From Oxyruncus cristatus (lineage: Eukaryota > Chordata > Aves > Passeriformes > Cotingidae): a stretch of 64,000 nucleotides of DNA. Below, one piece after another: positions 52,201-62,770 of the stretch (positions within the stretch are counted from its first letter, which is position 1; each line of letters begins with the position of its first letter). The notes beneath the pieces were generated by a model that was not told the origin of the DNA, searched no databases, and saw only the letters and a list, made by a program, of their open reading frames with translations. A program made the position numbers and the translations under genes. The DNA lies in NCBI GenBank assembly GCA_013399855.1, contig VXAY01002358.1, forward strand, positions 525,387 through 589,386. The letters run 5' to 3'.

Positions 52201-52957
52201 TAACTGTGAAAAATGGCAGAAGATGGACAAATGTATTGGAAAAAGAAAATCTCTACAACACAGAAGTGGTGCTAATGTGATATAATTCATAACTGGTTGC
52301 TGTTACAAAGAGTCACCTTCAAGCATTCAAGTCTATTCTCCTTTCTTCTCTGGCAAGTGATTTACTTTATGACAGGTAGCTTAGCAAACCTATCTGAATG
52401 AAATCAGATGGTTTCTTATCTTATTTGGTCTTTGTCCACCTTCTTTTGCCCATATTTTGAGAGCAGGATGGAGCTGAGCAGGCTAAATGCATTTTACAAA
52501 TGCTTCTGTCAGGTTACAGAAGAGCAGCTATTAAACATTAATTTCTAGTGAGGCTGAAGTGGGATTTTAAATATTTAAAGAAGTAATTTATGTAAAGGGA
52601 ATTCCTACCACTTCCTAAAATGATGATTTCTCATAATTTTGGTTTGGAAATCCATATTCAATTAATATAAAATTTTTATTGCTTTCATCTTGCTCCCTTC
52701 ACGTTAGCTCTTTATACTAAAATGTGTTCTCAATACATGCCAGCAGGCCTGTATTTTAAGCTAATTATGATTGTCATCCTTATCATACTTGATTACTTTT
52801 TTCCAAGGACAGAAATTGTTGGGCAAGTGGCATGGGGGTGGAAATTAGAGCTCAGAGCCAACAAATGTAACGATGACAGAACTGGGACACATTACCTGAT
52901 CACTAAAATGACTCAGACCTCTTGCAGATGAATTGTTTCCCTTTATAATTCATGCAA
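40274..52957. other. AT-rich non-coding sequence
   Basis: No gene is supported across about 12.7 kb. Minor repeats are a 13-bp-period duplication at 42838-42861, a 14-bp tandem pair TGGTAAATGATGAT / TGGTAAATGATGAG at 43877-43904, AT dinucleotides at 44499-44516, a diverged 30-bp duplication at 47502-47550 and a 19-T run at 49239-49257. The 160-codon minus frame at 49211-49693 ends in lysines derived from that poly-T and has no domain. Confidence 0.55.
51230..51261. repeat. perfect 12-bp-stem hairpin
   Basis: GGGCTTATGCAG (51230-51241) and CTGCATAAGCCC (51250-51261) are exact reverse complements separated by the 8-nt loop TGTGGCTT. CCAT (51223-51226) and an ATGG at the far side could add an outer pairing across internal loops. 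The stem is too short for a canonical microRNA precursor unless that extension is real. It may also be a relic of an inverted-repeat transposon. Confidence 0.9.
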
Positions 52958-53060
52958 ACATGGCCTGGAGGTTAAAGGACTTGATCTTGAGATCAGGAGG
53001 TCTCTGCTTTATTTCCAGCTCTGTCACTAGTTTGCTTTCTGACCTTCAGTAAGTCATGAC
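52958..53060 (+). mobile_element. MIR-type tRNA-derived SINE fragment
   Basis: The segment follows the MIR consensus: TGGCCTGGAGGTTAAAGGAC, an ATCAGGAGGTCTCTGCTTT region, TTTCCAGCTCTGTCACTAG, then TGCTTTCTGACCTTCAGTAA and GTCATG. The region with the tRNA-like B box and the CORE part are diverged, as expected for an element that spread in early amniotes. It encodes no protein. Subfamily cannot be fixed by eye. Confidence 0.75.
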
Positions 53061-53446
53061 TGCATTCTTGCATTGATTTTGAACTCATATGCATGATGGG
53101 AGGTGGGTACTTCAGTATACTGCTGAATTTGGGCTGAAGTGATACCCCCAGGGTTACAGAAGAAGATTGTGAGGCAACCAAAAGTAGAGCCCAGAAGTAA
53201 ATTCTGGTGGGAGGTATCAGCTGTGGGGCACCTTTGAATCCTGGGCAAGAATTTTGCCCCAAGGCTTGAGTCTTACCCATGAACTTTGAGAAGTGCATAT
53301 TCAGATTTAAGAACAGGGCACAAGCCAAATGATGATGATCTGGAGGAAAACTGTAATGGAATCAGGCACTTTGCAAGCTGGATTGGTTAGCTCTTGCTAA
53401 ATAAGTAAGAGCTGTTCTTTAGGAATGTTAAATGGAGGCAAATAAT
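53061..53446. other. non-coding sequence
   Basis: Nothing is recognised. A diverged continuation of the MIR tail may extend some distance into it. Confidence 0.5.
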
Positions 53447-53482
53447 AATCATAGAACCGTAGAATATCCTGAGTTGGAATGT
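53447..53482 (-). mobile_element. CR1 3'-tip fragment
   Basis: AATCATAGAACCGTAGAATA followed by TCCTGAGTTGGAATGTAG is the antisense terminus of a CR1 element of the same tip type as the copy at 40058. Only about 36 bp remain. Confidence 0.65.
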
Positions 53483-56337
53483 AGAGCCTTTGTTTTCCAG
53501 TAGGGAATCTAAAGTCTGAGTATGTTTTGCTGAAGCTGTTCTTGAATGCTCTGTTTCAGACATGGTATGTTTTATCATCAGCTGTGTTCTTTCATTTTTC
53601 AATATCTGCTATTTTGCTGTTTAGTAACTGAGAAATTCTTTGGGCCAAGAGTAAGAGTTGTTGAAGTCACTCATAGGGGAAGGAAGGAAGGTGAGAGGTA
53701 GCCATTGCTGAGTACCGTGAATAGTTGTTCAGTGTATAAATTTGAGAAAGGCAATAAGTTTGCTGCCCTTGCTGCTTTTTTCTCTTTGCTTCAGCGTGGA
53801 ATTTAGATTTTACACATTGAAAATTAATCCTGCCTACCAATGACTAGTTTACTTCTTTCTTCTATATGGATCTAATATTTAGTTGCATCTTTTGCCCCAT
53901 GACATTGTTAACTCTATTCTGAGTCTTCCCCAATGTTTTTTTTGGCCCAGGCCCAAGACCTTTGCTGTAATGAGGGTATTTTTCTTTGCCTGGCTGAGAG
54001 CAGACTAGTTGAAGTTGGCTTGTGGCTGTGCTCTCATTGCCTCAGACCCTCCATCACTCTCTGCTTTCCCCTGCAAGGGCTCTGCAGGGTGCGTGGTGGT
54101 GGAAGAAGCCTGCTGGGTATCTGTGTGACCCATGTCTCTGCTCCTGCTGGCCTGGCACTGAGGTTGGGACTCCTCCATTGAGCCACAGAGGTTCTCTGCA
54201 CACCTCCCTTCAGCTGGGTGGTGCTTCTCACTGTGGAGCATGGCCATCAGGATGGGCAGGTGATTTGTGAAGTAGTGTGTCTTTATTTTTGCCCAGTGTA
54301 GCCAAGGCATTGGTTGTATAACTCAAAAGAACAACCTAATAATAAACCCCTGCTTGCATTCAAAATCCGGGCTGAGTGTCCCTGTTTGGCAGCCACTTCT
54401 TGCTGCTGCTCCTCTCTCTTTTGAAGCGGTTTGGATAGACATGGGTTGGTCATGCATTTGGCTGCAGTTGGCAGCGTGGCACCAGCTCATATTTTAGGAA
54501 GCTGCTATAATTCAGGAAAGCTGTTGTGTTCAGCGCTGGATTGTGCAATTTGTATTTTTAATAACCTTCTGGGTGTGATCTCATGTAAATTTAGTACCAC
54601 TGGTGCCTGTGTAGTGACAGCAGTGAAATTATAGAATTGGGCAAGAAAGTATACAAATCTTTCCTGTAATGCTGTCATTGAAAAAAGAAAGGTAGTAGTA
54701 GAATTTGGTCAGGGTTTTTTTTAAGGAACTTTTTTTTTTTTTAAAAGCTTTTTTCATTTCTATTTATTTGTGCCAGAGAGGCACAGCTTTTTTTAAGTCT
54801 TTTTTTTTTTTTTTTTGCTTTGTCGCTTTCTTCGTGTTTTTTTCAGGAGAAAGGCCATGGGAAGATGAAAGGGGTGATTCAGGGAGGAAGAAATGTTTGC
54901 TCTTGCTATGTTCTACACTTTTCAAGTCAAACACTAATGCTGGTTGCTGTGATGCCATATCTGTTAGAAAGAAATTGCATTATTAGTGACCACTGGGGGT
55001 GGCCTGTAGTTCATCCTGCTTGTCTCCTCTCAGTGTGATTTAGGGAGCAAGATGTCTGTAAATGCTTGCTTGAAGTGTTAGCCTGGAGACAGTGATTTCA
55101 GCAAGTGGTGGGGCTGGCTGTCACCTTGTGCGTCGTAAGCCTGGCACCTGGCCTTGATGGCTGCTTTTAATGGCTACTTTTTGCTGGGAGCTGAAAGTCT
55201 TCCTTTGGCTTTTATCATTTCCGTCTCACATACTGTACTTGATGTGGCCAGTAAAAGACCTTTTGTATTTCAGACGTTCCTTCACCTCTTTAATCCTGAC
55301 CTAAGCTTTGCTGTGAGGAGGAGAAATGGCATTGCTGGGAGGGAGCTTCTGGGAAGGAGATTGCAGAGCCCATGTGGCTGGTGTGACCGTGTTGTGTCTG
55401 GATGGGGGGGTAGAAAAATGCTGTTTGGGTTTGGAAGAACCATTTTGGTCACTTGTTTCTTAGTATTAAGGATTATCTGAGTTTCTTAATCTCTAGTTTA
55501 AAGGGAGGGAAGAAGCCAGTGTTTTGTTTTGTCTGTGGTGAGCAAAGAGATGCTGTTTGAGAAACATGGCAGAAAGGAAATGAAGTCTTGTGGTTTCTTT
55601 CTTCAGTGTTATCCTAGCAATAAAAATCCATGAGGGAGCTTGTTGACTTTTTGATTAGATAAATAGCATTGAGAAACTCCTGGTGCTGGAAACCCTTAGT
55701 CATGTGCAGAGCTTACCCCTCTGTCTTTTGTCTGTATGAAGGGTTAGCAGATGAAGGAGAACAAGCCTTATGTTCGGTTGGGACTTGCTGTGCTTGTGTT
55801 TTATTTCCCCTTTTCTTTCCCTGCACTCTGTGTTTTATTCAGGGTTGACTTAAGGATAGGGATGACTTTATGGCCAGCTATGTTTTGGGGTGAGCAAGTT
55901 GTGATGAGCTTCAACCTGCTCCCAGCCCAGAGCACCATCCAAAGAATATCCTGAAGATTCAGCTCCTGCATGTCAATAAGGAAGCTTCTCTGAGGCTTTT
56001 TTTGTGTGGAAAATGGTGGGAATGTAACCAGAGCATTCCCACGCTTTTTTGCATAAGGAAGGGTTGATGGGAAGCACTAGCTCAAACAGGGAGTTTCTGA
56101 AGCAAAACAGATGGTTGGTGTTGCATTGTCCAGCTGGAGACTGGTGATTAGCTGTAGGTGTGGTGAGGGTGATATTTGGAAAGTTGGATGCTGCCATCAG
56201 GTGTTTTGAAGAAAGCCACAAGGGGAAGCTTATGGAAGAGTTCACACCAAATCCCCAAGCACATATTATTTCTAAGAGCTTGAACTTCAGCCTGAGACAG
56301 TTCATATGGATTTCAGTACTTACTAGCATTCCTTTTC
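53483..56337. other. non-coding sequence, T-rich around 54710-54840
   Basis: No gene is supported. Several poly-T runs between 54714 and 54843 lead into TTTTTTTCAG, which looks like a 3' splice acceptor. The open frames after it have no recognisable domain and no good donor. Confidence 0.5.
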
Positions 56338-56617
56338 ATAAGGGCATGGAGTGACAGGACAAGGGGTAGTGGCTTCAAACTGAAAGGGGGTAGATTTAGA
56401 TTAGATATAAGGAGGAAGTGCTTTACTGGGAGGGTGGTGAGGCACTGGAACAGATTGCCCAGAGTAGTGGTGGATGTCCCATCCCTGAAGTGATCAAGGC
56501 CACGTTGGATAGGGCTTTAAGAAACCTGGTGTACTGGAAGGTGTCCCTGCCCATGGAAGCCGGATTGGAACTGGGTGATCTTTATGTCTCTTCCAACCCA
56601 AACCATTCTATGATTAC
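56338..56617 (+). mobile_element. CR1 LINE fragment, 3' end
   Basis: A clear plus-orientation CR1: GTGACAGGACAAGGGGTAGT, TAGATTAGATATAAGGAGGA, GTGAGGCACTGGAACAGATT, GTGGATGTCCCATCCCTGA, and a well-kept 3' tip CTTCCAACCCAAACCATTCT followed by ATGATTA. It is less diverged than the copy at 34470, and therefore probably younger. Confidence 0.95.
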
Positions 56618-59600
56618 TAGTACGGCCAGATGACATAGTTAAGGAGAGCCTCCTACTTCAAAGGACAGTCCTCAGCGAGGCAGGAATTAAATGAGATCCT
56701 CAGTGCTGGGGCTGGGCTAGGTTGGGTTGATGGAGGCTATAGGCTTTAGGGCTGTTGTCCTGTTTGAAGAGAAGTAGCGTAGCTGCAAGAGAAACAGTTA
56801 AACTGTCTTAACATGGTAAGCAAAGTATACAGCAAACCACCCTGTATTTTAATTTCCCCGTAGGATAAATAGGACACAAATGAACATCTGCAGAGCGTGG
56901 AATTAATTCTGTTCGTGGGAGGATCTAAATGAAATCACTCATTACCTTCACTCTACACTCTTTGCTTACATTGCAATTACCTCAGAGTGATCAGAAACTC
57001 TGATTTTTCAGGTTCACTTCTATCCTCATCTACAGCCTTTGTATCCCTCGTTCTTTTGTGGGCAATGTGAAACAGCAGCATAACAAGAATATAGCTAAGT
57101 TCTTGAGCAGCAAAATTAGTCAGTGCTAGTGGTTCGGATTTGATTTTTTAAATATACATATTCATCTCCCCTTTGAAATTAGCACACATTTGGTTGTAGC
57201 CACAAATGCAACACTGCAAATGCAGTTTCCACAAGGTTAGTGAGAATGGGATTATCAACTTGTAATGTTCTTTTGTTTTCTGTTCAGGGTTCCCATTACA
57301 AGAAAACATTCATAGCTGAGATAGAGGTAATAGGCAGTCTTAATTTACCTGCAATTTTTGCTTTTCCAACACTGATTTTAGCTGGAGCACAGCCTTGGTG
57401 GGTAGAGTAAAATTCTTGTGCACCCTGTCATAAAGTAGCATGTTGGACTATTTACCATACTCACAGCCTTTGTTTGAGGGGACGCCTGCTCTTTGTTTAA
57501 ACATTTGGGATGGAGAATTGAAAGCAAGTATGTAAAATGGAAAGGAAAAGCTACTCTTTACTGAGAAACAGGGAAAGCACTCGGCAGCATCACTGCTGAA
57601 TCTCTTGTCTGATCATGCCTCTGTGTGCCTGTGACAATGCTCCCGACCTTGAACTCTGTCATCTTTCTTAACTGCTTTAACTACAGGAAAAACAAATCCC
57701 TGAGTAAAAAACTATAAATAAGACCAGCCATGGCTCCTGGCCTCCCTGCACTGTGGCTCTTGGCCTTGTAATTTGCCTGCCTCTCAAACCTCTTGTTCAT
57801 TATTTTGCACTTCAGCCGATGCAGAGCCCCTGGGAATGGAGAAGGGGAATGCATAGAGTGGCAGCACTGATCTGGGAGCGGGGCACTGAGGGGGTGGAAG
57901 ATGGCTGCCAGGCTCAGGGGTGGTGTTATAGCCCCAAAAACCTAGGGGGACACATGGCAGAGGGCTTTTTTTCTGCTTGCTCTTTAGCGACTGAAGCCAA
58001 GTCCCCAAGCCTTCAACACGTCTTCTCCCCACCACCCTTTGCCACCCCTTGCTTGGGGTTGAGTGGGACCCAGACATGGTGGCCAGGTTAGGGAGCAAGC
58101 TGTGATTTTTTTTGGCTTGGTGGAAGACTGGAAGAGGTGAGGCAAGAGAAATGGTTAGCAGAGTTTGAGCCTAAAGGATTGGTAGAGGTGTGTAGGGGCA
58201 GCAGCAGCAGAGTGCCAAAGAGAATAGCTTAGTGAGGAGGGGAAAAAACAGGTCAGAGAGGAATAAAGAGAGGATAAAGATTTCAGAAAAATAGAATAGG
58301 TTTTGATGGGAAAATGTTATGTCAAGAGTAAATAGATTAAATAGAATAGTTGAAAAGCAGCGTGTTCTGGGGAAAAAAAGGTTATTAAATAAGAGACTAC
58401 TATTAGATGAAAAATTCACATTGCCATTTTTTCTGACTATTGCTTAAACTTTCAGCCTGGGAAGCCCCCTAATGAAATAGATAGAAGCAAAATATGAAGA
58501 ATGGAAAGCAGAAATCAAAATAAACTGCTATTTAATTGTTGGATTTGAACAATTGAACATGATGCAGCATGTTACAACTCTTGAAAATTAAGTAATTACA
58601 AAATAATTAAAAAATACCAGCATCTGGTCCTGGGTAAAACACTGGTGTGCTGTGTCAGCATCAATAATGCAAGTATATAATCACTCATGTATGGGTGTAA
58701 TATAGTCACTCATTTCATACCTCCATGAATAGCTCCACGTAAGCATGCAAATGGTGTCCTTCCCAGCTGAATAAAATGATTTCACTGCTTTGCCTGCTGA
58801 GGACTCAAGCAGTCAATCTCAGTAAATCTTCCTTTCACTGTAGACAGTTCAGGTGCAATTCCCAGCCGTGCAGAAGGACGGAGATCTGTTTGAGTTCATG
58901 GAGCTGAGATGATTTATCTCAGCTTGGAAAGGGGCCATATGTGACAACCCCTTATTGTAAATTTGAAATCAAATCAGGGGCTTTTTCATTTGTTGTGTTC
59001 TGTTATTTAACAGCGTTTTTACATATACTCCTTGGTAATGGCTGATCAATATTCAATGAAGACAAATGGGGTTTTCAGAATAAAATGTAAGGATTGTCCC
59101 AAAAGCAGCAGCTGTCTGAGATCGTTCCCTCCAGATCACTCCTATCTGCCATTCAACTCTGTGGCTTGAGAAAGCATCATTTAAACTGTAATTTTTATTG
59201 TGCTCTATATTTTTAAGCTGAAAGTGTAAAATATTTTCAATTAAAATGCGGTTTTGATGTTTCAGCTTTCAAGCACTTGTGATAAAATTAACCCATGCAG
59301 AGTTGAGAGCTAAGTAAGACTGGAATACATCATAGAAGCCTTCTCTGAAGCCTTGGAAGGTTAAAGACAGACAGCTAACCTAAACGTTTTTCACAAATAA
59401 ATGTTTAAAAATTAATTCTCCAAGCTGATGACCCTCTTTGTTTTAATGATACAATATTTGAATGCCGGAATTGCTTCTATACAGGTGCAAATGGGACTGA
59501 ACAATCCAAAAGTTAAATTTGCAAGTGAAAGCATATAGATCTGGCACACTTAATACTGATTTAAAAAATGTTTGACAGTTTGCAGAAATAACTGTAACTG

Positions 59601-61839
59601 GGAAATCAGCACTAAGCAGATACATTTCCCATGGGATCCCTGGGGGACTAGATTTTGGGTTGATGCTTGTTAAATGTTCTAATTTATCATCCAGAATGAA
59701 ACACAGTCATTTATTGATCAGGTTTATAGAGGATGCAAAAGTTAGGGCAACAGTAAATGGAGAGGAAGAGAACTGCAAGTCATTAATACAGAATTGTGAA
59801 TACCCAGTGAGTTGGCTGGCAGCCACATTTTAGTCATTCTGGTAGGGCTGAATGCATAGAGGAATAAAATCTAGGTGATGCTTACTTGGTAGAGGGCTGT
59901 CTTTTGTTGAAAGAGAGGTCTGAAAAGGGTTTGAGGGTGATGGTTCAGCAGCTGGCCTGCCTGCTGCCTGGCCCACAGAGCTACTGCCACCCTGGCACGA
60001 GAAAGGGTGGAGAACAGGGCCAGAGAGGGGAGGTGGCACTCGCTCATCATATGGGTCCCGCCACAGCCTTTGCTGTGGTGCTGTGTGATGCAGGGCACCC
60101 TGGTTTCAGCCAGTTTAGTGTTTGCTTTGAGCGTGTCCAGAAGAAAGGTAAAAGAGTACCACAAAGATTCTGGCTGGAAGGTGTGCATAGGTCACATCAG
60201 CTTAGCAAAAGGCTATGTCTGGGGAGGAGGGTTTGTCAAATCGGTTTTTCAAGGTGGATTTTCTGCTCCTGGCAAATTTAAAAACAAGATGAGTTGTCTT
60301 TCTGACAGATGAACTATAGCTTAATTGGGAATTATTTTAGGGAAATCCTCTGGATAGGATGCTTTCCTCTTTTATCTCCCCTACTTTTTCTATCCCTCTT
60401 TGCATGAGACCTCACAAGTACAAGAGCAGCATTTGTTCCCTATGGAAGAGCTTTTTAAGTCCATGACTCTGTCAACCAATTTTGTTGCCCGTCTCCTCAA
60501 GAATGATACTGTTAGAGAGATCCTGGATTTTAGATACTTACTGGTCACCAGCTACAACACTAATAGAAATTCCACAATGCACTTGGCAGGCTATTAGTGA
60601 CTCAAACTAAAGCCTATTATTTTGCATGCTAATTATGAAATACTGTTATTACCGGTAGAGGTCACATAGGTATCCAGTATTCTGGTGCCTAAGAAACTAC
60701 ATGTTGAAGTGCTGTGTAGTTCCTTCATTCCCATTTGATGCAAAAGAAAGCTACTTGCACAGTAGCCTCATGCCATATGTGCATACTGCTTATATATGCA
60801 TGTAGCATATCCATACTATTTGAAGGAAGAGTCCCAGTCAATTAAAAATTGTTAGTCTATGCAGCATCATATTTGTTAGTGATGCCAGAATATGTGTCTT
60901 TTGCCATTGCTGCCTGTTTTGGTTCCCCTTTAAATGCTCTCATTGGAAGTGAAGTCACAGAAAGATCATTCCTTGGTCATTCTTTTTCCCTCTGGGACAT
61001 GTCTTCAGGAGGTGGAGTTGGTGTGCTTGGCCCATCCACTCTGGTATGTGTGGGACATGGCTGCGTTTCCTCACTGCAGACAAAGTGCATCAAAAGGTTT
61101 TAATTAAACTCATTGAGATGATGGGAGCAATGGAAAGAGACAGACGAAGGGAGCAGAACTGCTGAAAGATAAGCAGGCACTGAGAGCTCATGCATTCACC
61201 ATTCTGAATAGTTTTCTTGTGTTTTTAGAATTCCTCCTTAGAGAAAGACAGATCCAGAGTGCTCAGTGTCTCACCCGAGGCTGGCTGTAAAGCTGGGCTC
61301 TATAATGGAAATACAGATTATGCTAATTGAGATGAAGTTTTATAGTGCTAATGTGTATTTTACTCTTCTGTGTGGTGAAGTGCAGTCTGGGTCTGAGGGA
61401 GCTGACAATGTCCTATTCATGTGCAGAATGTTGTGAAGGATCTGTGGTTTGGGGCACTTCAAAACTGCCGGCAATGAGGGGATTCCTACATCTGAAAGCA
61501 ATATTATCCATGTGCAGCTCATTGCTAAGGAGAGAGCAGTGTGTGAAAGCAGCTTTCCAGCCTCTGTGTACGGATGTGTGGATCCTGCTGGAAGAAGGCA
61601 GGAGGGGTGGAGAACCCCTGAGGTCCAATGGGGCTGGAGTTGGGACCAGCAGTGCCCTACAGACCTGGACCTGTCCTGATCCTGGTCAGCTGAGGCAATG
61701 AAGAGCTGCTGGAGAAGTAAAAGATCTTGCAAAGAAACCGATTGTGTCTCTGTGCGTTGGGATTACTTGGAGTTTAGAAGTATTAAGCAGAATAAATACG
61801 TGGAATAAGACAGTAAGCCCAGCTGTGTATTAATTATTA
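56618..61839. other. AT-rich non-coding sequence
   Basis: No gene is supported. A 9-bp inverted repeat CTTGTAATG / CATTACAAG (57259-57267 and 57294-57302) overlaps the candidate microexon described separately. A loose direct repeat containing TCACTCAT lies around 58674-58715. Confidence 0.5.
57288..57326 (+). other. speculative 39-nt microexon
   Basis: A pyrimidine-rich stretch ending TTTTCTGTTCAG (to 57287) is followed by 39 bases and then GAG|GTAATA. The length is a multiple of three. Only the frame that starts at the first base is open, giving GSHYKKTFIAEIE. I recognise no protein from this. Such sites arise by chance in introns, so this is only a candidate. Confidence 0.15.
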
Positions 61840-62060
61840 GTCCGGACAGCTTGCAAATCGCAGAATCGGGCCTTTACTGTCTGTGATACTTTCTTCCTTT
61901 TAGTATCAGCATTTGGCCTTCACATTGCCAAGGAAGTAGCATGCTTAATTTGTAAGAGCTCATCTGCTTATCCAACAAGCTGCAGTCGTAATCCTCTTTG
62001 CCATAATGAATGACTGCTCTGGAAGCGATTACTGCGGGATTTCATACTTTCTTTTCCGCT
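61840..62060. promoter_or_regulatory. candidate conserved non-coding patch
   Basis: CpGs are kept at several places (GTCCGGAC, AATCGCAG, AATCGGGC, AGTCGTAATC, GAAGCGATTACTGCGGG) in otherwise CpG-poor DNA. GCAAATC and CCATAATGAATGA resemble POU and homeodomain sites. Within it, a good acceptor (TTCTTCCTTTTAG) and donor (TTT|GTAAGA) bracket 48 bases at 61904-61951. Whether this is enhancer, exon or neither cannot be decided by eye. Confidence 0.25.
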
Positions 62061-62624
62061 TATCAAATTCTTGTAAAGAAAATTGTTGTTCATAAATCAC
62101 AGTAAAGTATCAGAAGGATGTGATTGCACTAAAAATACCGGGGGCATTGCTTCAGAGGTGGTAAATCTTGGTCCATCTGGACATGTCACTATGACAGAAA
62201 TGACCTGGGTCCCTTGATTTCTGTTTGTGTCAGGTCAGGTATGCATATGTGTATGTGTGGACTGCTTCTGCCTCAAGTTCAGAGACCAAAAGTTTAAGCC
62301 TTTCATTGCTCCAGGTTAAAATGACTGCTGCAGCTCTATTTTCTATTCTACTTGTCTCGTGAGAAGTCTTGCTGTGCGTTTCAGTAGATCCATTGCAAGT
62401 ATGGTTTTGTGTTTCATCTTCAATGCCCATCTGTTGAAGAACAGCAAAGAAACAGTAGCTTAAATAGACTACAGCTGCGACAGCCATCGTTTTCATTTTG
62501 ACTGTGATTCAAGATAAATGCTTTTAAAATTACAACTTTCTAAAGAAACCTTCCTCCTTTAAAGGTTTTTCTCTCCCTCTTTTTATTTTTTTTTTTTGTA
62601 AACTTATAAATCATTTTCATTAAG
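62061..62624. other. non-coding sequence
   Basis: Nothing is recognised. The minus frame at 62230-62496 has a hydrophobic start, but no context supports it as a gene. Confidence 0.5.
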
Positions 62625-62770
62625 AAGCCTGGTACGAACAGTGCGATGGAAGTAGTCGGAAATAAAAAAGAAATCCAGCTTCTTATTCTTTTAGGACAAT
62701 GCAAATGTAGCTTTTTTTCCCCTGGACCTACATTTGCACAGTTTTCGATTGAATTTACGTCAGAGAGATG
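62625..62770. promoter_or_regulatory. candidate regulatory patch with POU-like octamer
   Basis: Five CpGs within about 130 bases accompany ATGCAAAT (62699-62706), a POU octamer match, and TTTACGTCAGAG, close to a CRE-type site. The 11-bp inverted repeat at 62700-62738 lies inside. Motif matches alone are weak evidence. Confidence 0.25.
62700..62738. repeat. 11-bp inverted repeat with 17-nt loop
   Basis: TGCAAATGTAG (62700-62710) is the exact reverse complement of CTACATTTGCA (62728-62738). Confidence 0.9.

Noticed and set aside
54845..55038. Strong acceptor TTTTTTTCAG followed by an open frame
   Set aside because: The poly-T area makes acceptor-like sites by composition, no donor is placed sensibly, and overlapping frames on both strands are also open.
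60400..60597. 65-codon plus frame MHETSQVQEQHLF...
   Set aside because: It is short, has no recognised family, and the flanks lack convincing splice sites.
62230..62496. Minus-strand 88-codon frame with a hydrophobic N-terminus
   Set aside because: A signal-peptide-like start alone is weak, and there is no domain or neighbouring gene context.
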